Positions 52,401 to 55,846 of a DNA stretch of 55,846 bases are shown here, piece by piece (positions within the stretch are counted from its first letter, which is position 1; the number at the start of each line of letters is the position of its first letter). The notes beneath the pieces were generated by a model that saw nothing but the letters and a program-made list of their open reading frames with translations, was not told the DNA's origin and ran no database searches. Source of the stretch: Lachnospiraceae bacterium. GTDB lineage: Bacteria; Bacillota; Clostridia; Lachnospirales; Lachnospiraceae. The translations under genes and the position numbers were made by a program. The stretch spans positions 1 to 55,846 of the forward strand of contig JAFVAL010000067.1 of assembly GCA_017480565.1 (NCBI GenBank), written 5' to 3'.

Positions 52401-53845
52401 AGGAGCCGGATATTGATCTGAACTTCTCTGGTGAGTATCAGAGCCATGCACACGAGTATACCGAAGTCATTTTCGGAGAAGGACATACCTTCCGGGCGGG
52501 AACGATCGGTACCCTGGCGGAGAAGACTGCATTTGGCTATGCGCTAAAGTATTTTGAAGAGCGCGAAATTGTGAAGAGAAAAGCCGAGATTGCAAGGCTG
52601 GCGGCCGGCTGTGTCGGTGTCAAGCGTACGACAGGCCAGCACCCTGGCGGCATCGTTGTCCTGCCGCACGGGGAGGAGATCTATTCCTTCACCCCGGTGC
52701 AGCGCCCCGCCAACGATATGTCGACCAATATTACGACGACGCACTTTGATTATCACTCGATTGACCACAATCTGTTAAAGCTTGACATTCTTGGCCACGA
52801 TGATCCGACGATGATTCGAAGATTGGAAGACATCACAGGCATCGACGCGAAGACGATTCCGATGGATGATCCAGACGTTTTGTCCCTCTTTAAGGACACG
52901 TCTGCGCTTGGGATTAAGCCGGAGGATATCGACGGCTGTGATCTGGGTTCTCTCGGAGTTCCGGAGATGGGCACCCAGTTTGTCATGCAGATGTTAAGAG
53001 ACACGAAGCCAACGTGTTTCTCAGACTTGATTCGTATCTCCGGTTTGTCTCACGGTACCGATGTGTGGTTAAACAATGCGCAGGAGTTTATCGCGCAGAA
53101 GAAGTGCACGCTTTCAACTGCCATTTGCACACGTGATGATATCATGACTTTTTTGATCTACGCGGGCGTGGAAAAAGGCCGTGCGTTTAAGATCATGGAA
53201 TCGGTGAGAAAAGGCCGTGGCCTGACACCGGACATGGAGCAGGATATGACCGATAACGGCGTGCCGGATTGGTACATCGAGTCCTGCAAGCGGATCAAGT
53301 ACATGTTCCCGAAAGCCCATGCGGTCGCCTACGTCATGATGGCGCTTCGCATCGCGTATTTTAAGGTGTATTATCCGCTTGCTTACTACGCAGCTTATTT
53401 CTCGATCCGGGCGAAATCATTTAACTATGAATTGATGTGCCAGGGGAAGGAAAAGCTGGAGTATTACATGCGTGATTATAAGCGCAGAAGCAATGACCTC
53501 TCGCCGAAGGAGGTCGATACGCTGGGCGATATGCGGCTTGTGCAAGAAATGTATGCGCGAGGGCTGGAATTCTTGCCTATCGATCTTTTTAAATCAGATG
53601 CGACCAATTTTCAGATTGTGGATGGTAAGCTGCTGCCGCCGTTTAACGCAATCGACGGTCTGGGAGAGGCAGCCGCGATCGGCATCAAAGAGGCCGCCGC
53701 AGGCGGACCGTACCTTTCGGTGGAAGATTTTAAAGACCGGGCAAAGGTCAGCCAAACCATCGCAGATACGATGGATGGGCTGGGACTGCTTGGCAGTATT
53801 CCAAAGAGTAATCAGTTCTCATTTGAGGACTTGTTTAACTTATAA
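49481..53845 (+). CDS. polC: DNA polymerase III PolC-type alpha subunit
   Basis: PolC is the Gram-positive replicative polymerase. The 1454-residue protein has an N-terminal domain, an OB domain (about 230-330), a PHP domain (VELHAHTCMSDMDA near 340) interrupted by a DnaQ-type 3'-5' exonuclease (VVFDLETTGFNATEDKIIEIG near 430, of which DLETTG is diagnostic), and a zinc-finger-like region (CKKCHF, CPVCGEP). The palm has GSRGSVGSS near 891 and Asp977/Asp979 in PDIDLNF. The start is TTG at 49481 with GGGGG about ten bases upstream. The frame is intact throughout. Confidence 0.96.
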   Translation: MKILDVFNDLEIPEAYREDLEIPEITRVTLSSDKQVFTVYVTCRELLSFGAKNYLEHALRDRVFPDRPGRVRIWETYDFEETKDTGSLFELYFDHFLEEYKETSHVNYALLGSAKVSVEDEVVLTFEDSFLTRQFARDFEKYCKETFREHFDVSMPLRCEFVKKKARTHVELTEEEDLEYQKIRAAKEAYDAKGPTKKRELKNAGFRNQKNKKDPDVFFGRNVEGEIIKISEIEDALGEVVIRGQIVAEEERDTKSGRKLVIFSVTDFTDSISCKLFLKPENAEEVTSHLTPGKWLIIKGVAAMDTYEKEIAISSVVGMKETEFAQKKRKDDAPVKRVELHAHTCMSDMDAMTQEKDLIGRAIEWGHPALAITDHGVVQGFTNAFHALQKWKKEDSFKIIYGCEIYLVDDTARMVWNEKGQSIKETPYVVFDLETTGFNATEDKIIEIGAVKVVGGEIVDRFSEFVNPQMPIPARITELTSITDEMVSGAETIETLLPKFLAFIGDAAVVAHNARFDTGFIRAKAKEQGLNADFTVCDTLGMARYLMPQLGRYNLGRLCREFGVDPGHSHRAVDDAEATVGVFLRLLSMWEERGIKMLSELQQIETLPAEAVKQMHPTHCIVLAKNDLGRMHLYKLVSLSHIEYFHRSPLVPKSILEANREGLIIGSACEAGELFQAVLEGRSEDEIQSIVDFYDYLEIQPIGNNAFLIDDEKRENINTEEDLRDLNREIVRLGEIYHKPVCATCDVHFLDPEDEVFRRIIQAGKGYKDCDRQPPLYLRTTEEMLEEFSYLGDEKAYEVVVLNTNEINNRIERIDPVRPDKCPPVIEDSDKTLTDICYEKAHSMYGDPLPEIVEARLKRELNSIISNGFAVMYIIAQKLVWKSNEDGYLVGSRGSVGSSFVATMSGITEVNPLPAHYYCKKCHFSDFDSPEVKKYAGSSGFDMPDRICPVCGEPLTKDGHDIPFETFLGFYGDKEPDIDLNFSGEYQSHAHEYTEVIFGEGHTFRAGTIGTLAEKTAFGYALKYFEEREIVKRKAEIARLAAGCVGVKRTTGQHPGGIVVLPHGEEIYSFTPVQRPANDMSTNITTTHFDYHSIDHNLLKLDILGHDDPTMIRRLEDITGIDAKTIPMDDPDVLSLFKDTSALGIKPEDIDGCDLGSLGVPEMGTQFVMQMLRDTKPTCFSDLIRISGLSHGTDVWLNNAQEFIAQKKCTLSTAICTRDDIMTFLIYAGVEKGRAFKIMESVRKGRGLTPDMEQDMTDNGVPDWYIESCKRIKYMFPKAHAVAYVMMALRIAYFKVYYPLAYYAAYFSIRAKSFNYELMCQGKEKLEYYMRDYKRRSNDLSPKEVDTLGDMRLVQEMYARGLEFLPIDLFKSDATNFQIVDGKLLPPFNAIDGLGEAAAIGIKEAAAGGPYLSVEDFKDRAKVSQTIADTMDGLGLLGSIPKSNQFSFEDLFNL

Positions 53846-53882
53846 AAGGAAGGAGAGCGGACATCGTTCCGCAAGGGGAAAC

Positions 53883-54770
53883 ATGCTAGTAACCATGAAA
53901 GAGATTCTGGACCGCGCAAGCGCTGAGAATTATGCAGTCGCGGCCCCGAACATTGCCACGGAGCTCGATTGTCGTGCTGTGGTTGAGGCGGCAGAGGAGT
54001 TAAATGCCCCGATCATCATCGACATTCACAACAATATGAATCCGGATATCAGCCTTCTGGGACATATTGCGGCAGAACTGGCGCATCAGTCCAGAGTACC
54101 GATCGCGATCAACTTAGATCACGGCGGGGACATTTCAGAGTTTGTTAAGGCGTTTAAGGGTCAGTTTACTTCTGTGATGTGCGACCGTTCCGTCCTTCCT
54201 TACGAGGAAAATGTCGCCCAGGTCAAGCAGATTGTCGAACTGGCGCACTCGATCGGCATCTCTGTCGAGGCAGAGCTTGGACACGTCGGACAGGGAGATA
54301 ACTATGCACATGACGGTGTGAGTGCTCTGACCGATCCGGAGGAAGCAGCCCGTTATATCAAAGATACCGGGGTTGACTGTCTGGCAGTTGCAATCGGTAC
54401 CGCGCACGGTGCTTACAAGGGAACGCCGAAGCTTCATTTTGACCGCCTGGTCGAGATTAAGAAGGCAACCGGCAACTTCCCGCTCGTGCTTCACGGCGGT
54501 TCCGGTTCCGGTGATGAGAACCTGAAGAAGGCTTGCGAACTTGGTATCAACAAGGTCAACATTTGCAATGATCTCCTTAAGCAGGCTTCGATGGATGTGC
54601 AGGCCGCAGATCTTTCCGGCAATCATGCGTATGATATCTGGAGAATTGTCAAGGCTGGCTACAAAAAGGCTTTAAAGAAGTATATCGTTCTGTTTGGCGG
54701 CGAGAATAAGGCTTGGTATGCACCTGCGAAGGGGCTGACCCAGACCGAGATCACAGGAAGAGAGGCATAA
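53883..54770 (+). CDS. class II fructose-bisphosphate/ketose-bisphosphate aldolase, copy 1
   Basis: The 295-residue zinc aldolase belongs to the FbaA/GatY/KbaY family. Visible sites are the Asp-His pair in NLDHGG, the zinc histidines in IGTAHGAYKG and VLHGGSGSG, and the phosphate site GINKVNICND. The ATG at 53883 follows AAGGGG; the open frame continues upstream inside polC and is not used. A small GCGGA/TCCGC hairpin lies between polC and the start. It is 3 bases from a second, highly similar gene. Whether the substrate is fructose- or tagatose-bisphosphate cannot be decided. Confidence 0.85.
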   Translation: MLVTMKEILDRASAENYAVAAPNIATELDCRAVVEAAEELNAPIIIDIHNNMNPDISLLGHIAAELAHQSRVPIAINLDHGGDISEFVKAFKGQFTSVMCDRSVLPYEENVAQVKQIVELAHSIGISVEAELGHVGQGDNYAHDGVSALTDPEEAARYIKDTGVDCLAVAIGTAHGAYKGTPKLHFDRLVEIKKATGNFPLVLHGGSGSGDENLKKACELGINKVNICNDLLKQASMDVQAADLSGNHAYDIWRIVKAGYKKALKKYIVLFGGENKAWYAPAKGLTQTEITGREA

Positions 54771-54773
54771 GCG

Positions 54774-55661
54774 ATGTTAGTGACGATGAAAGAGATCTTA
54801 GACCGCGCCAATGAAGACAATTACGCGGTGGCAGCGCCGAACATCAATACAGAGCTGGATACCCGTGCCTGCATTGAGGCGGCAGAAGAGTTACATGCCC
54901 CGATCATTCTGGATGTGAACAATAAGTCTAACCCTGACATCAGCCTTCTTGGTCATATTGCGGCAGAGCTTGCGTATCAGTCCCCGGTTCCGATTGCGAT
55001 CAATTTAGATCACGGCGGGGAGATGTCACATACGATCAAGGCATTTAAGGGTCAGTTTACTTCGATTATGGTAGACCGTTCCACCCTGCCTTATGAGGAG
55101 AATGTGCGCGAGACAAAGCTGGCTGTGGAGATGGCGCACTCGATCGGCATCTCTGTGGAAGCAGAGCTTGGTCATGTCGGCCAGGGCAACAACTATGCGC
55201 ATGACGGTGTCAATGCATTGACAGATCCAAAAGAGGCGGCCCGTTTTATCAAGGAAACCGGTGTGGATTGCCTTGCAGTTGCAATCGGTACCGCACACGG
55301 CGCGTATGCTGGAACGCCGCACATCGATTTTGAGCGTCTTATCGCGATCAAAGAGGCGACCGGTCATTTCCCGCTCGTGCTTCACGGCGGATCCGGCACC
55401 GGCGATGAGAATCTTGCCAAGGCTTGTACGCTTGGCATCAATAAAGTCAATTTAAGCAATGACCTTGCCAAAGGTGCATGCCAGGCGGCAAAGGCATATG
55501 ACTTTACCGGCAATAAAGCGTATGATCTGTGGAAAGTGCTTAAGGGTGGTTATAAGGCTGCTCTGATTGAGAAGATGAAACTTTTCGGGTGCGAAGGGAA
55601 AGCCTGGAGTGAACCTCCGAAAGGCTTAACCGTAGCAGAGATCACCGGAAGAGAGAATTAA
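54774..55661 (+). CDS. class II ketose-bisphosphate aldolase, copy 2
   Basis: This is a tandem paralogue of the preceding gene with the same length (295 residues) and clear similarity throughout. It starts LVTMKEILDRANEDNYAVAA and keeps NLDHGG, IGTAHGAYAG and LHGGSGTGDEN. Differences cluster in the C-terminal third (NLSNDLAKGACQAAKAYDF versus NICNDLLKQASMDVQAADL) and near HNNMNPD versus NNKSNPD, so specificity may have diverged. The ATG at 54774 is just after the copy-1 stop. A terminator follows, then a group II intron. Confidence 0.85.
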   Translation: MLVTMKEILDRANEDNYAVAAPNINTELDTRACIEAAEELHAPIILDVNNKSNPDISLLGHIAAELAYQSPVPIAINLDHGGEMSHTIKAFKGQFTSIMVDRSTLPYEENVRETKLAVEMAHSIGISVEAELGHVGQGNNYAHDGVNALTDPKEAARFIKETGVDCLAVAIGTAHGAYAGTPHIDFERLIAIKEATGHFPLVLHGGSGTGDENLAKACTLGINKVNLSNDLAKGACQAAKAYDFTGNKAYDLWKVLKGGYKAALIEKMKLFGCEGKAWSEPPKGLTVAEITGREN

Positions 55662-55683
55662 CGAAAAACTGTGTGTGAAGAAG

Positions 55684-55710
55684 GAGGATGTCGTAGAGCA
55701 TCCTCTTTTT
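55684..55710 (+). terminator. aldolase operon terminator
   Basis: GAGGATG pairs with CATCCTC around an 8-base loop, followed by TTTTT. Confidence 0.8.
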
Positions 55711-55712
55711 GA

Positions 55713-55846
55713 GTTTGCGCGCCATGGGCGCGCTCTAACGGGTGAAAGTCCCGAGTACGCGTAGGCAACGACGAAGTACATAGCTGAACAGCAAGGGTGT
55801 CCATCACGAGGTGGAATCTGAAGGAAGCTGTAGGCAAACCCTTGGC
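55713..55846 (+). mobile_element. 5' end of a group II intron
   Basis: The sequence after the terminator fits domain I of bacterial group II introns: a GCGCGCC/GGCGCGC stem, CTCTAACGGGTGAAAGTCCCG, CAGCAAGGGTGTCC and GAGGTGGAATCTGAAGGAAG. It continues past the window, where a reverse transcriptase/maturase ORF is expected. The exact 5' splice site (about 55713) is uncertain. It lies within a few bases of the terminator T tract. Confidence 0.8.

Noticed and set aside
53472..53882. N-terminal extension of aldolase copy 1
   Set aside because: The upstream part is an alternate frame of polC. The family N terminus begins at 53883, where a ribosome binding site is present.

Overview
The window reads as a chromosomal segment of a low-to-mid GC Gram-positive anaerobe of the class Clostridia, most likely a Lachnospiraceae-type gut bacterium. 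Supporting this are a PolC-type replicative polymerase, an FCT-like sortase-assembled pilus locus, class 1B PyrD with PyrK, bifunctional ArgJ, strong AGGAGG ribosome binding sites, frequent GTG/TTG starts, and a group II intron of a type common in gut Clostridia. The species assignment is inference; no rRNA is present.

Layout. 1-455: 3' part of an Rpn/PD-(D/E)XK nuclease-type ORF. 502-6375: arginine biosynthesis, with argG divergent from argC-argJ-argB-argD across a shared regulatory region that carries candidate ARG boxes over both promoters. 6456-10275: comEA, then an OmpR-type response regulator, its histidine kinase and a GerMN lipoprotein. 10297-13152: comEC read in frame into a pyroglutamyl-peptidase (pcp). 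13191-14256 (minus): tRNA-Ser(CGA) and holA. 14387-20244: a metal-dependent hydrolase, a dCMP-deaminase-family gene, lgt, a CaCA cation exchanger broken by a TAG codon, metF, proC and a flippase-like membrane protein. 20311-22581: divergent rpsT and lepA. 22604-28761: hemW, an unknown gene and the pyrimidine operon pyrC-pyrF-pyrK-pyrD-pyrE, closed by a strong terminator.

28893-36043 is the main accessory region: a self-contained pilus operon with its own promoter. Its order is two unrecognised cytosolic proteins, a SipA-like signal-peptidase homologue lacking the catalytic lysine, a two-domain isopeptide major pilin, a class B-type sortase, an FctB-like minor pilin and a 935-residue tip-adhesin-like protein. 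It parallels the streptococcal FCT pilus region but starts with two unfamiliar genes.

36078-42482 holds a CorC/CNNM-type CBS membrane protein, a GH13 debranching-enzyme-like protein in which all the catalytic motifs appear replaced, and a purine salvage pair (adenine deaminase and an NCS2 permease). 42693-53845 is a conserved growth block: an unknown gene, pyrH, frr, uppS, cdsA, dxr, rseP, ispG and polC. 53883-55661 holds two tandem class II aldolase paralogues. The window ends in the 5' part of a group II intron that sits immediately after the terminator of the aldolase pair.

The most unusual items are the pilus operon with its inactive-looking signal-peptidase homologue and unknown leading genes, the catalytically dead GH13 protein, the comEC-pcp read-through and the TAG-interrupted exchanger.
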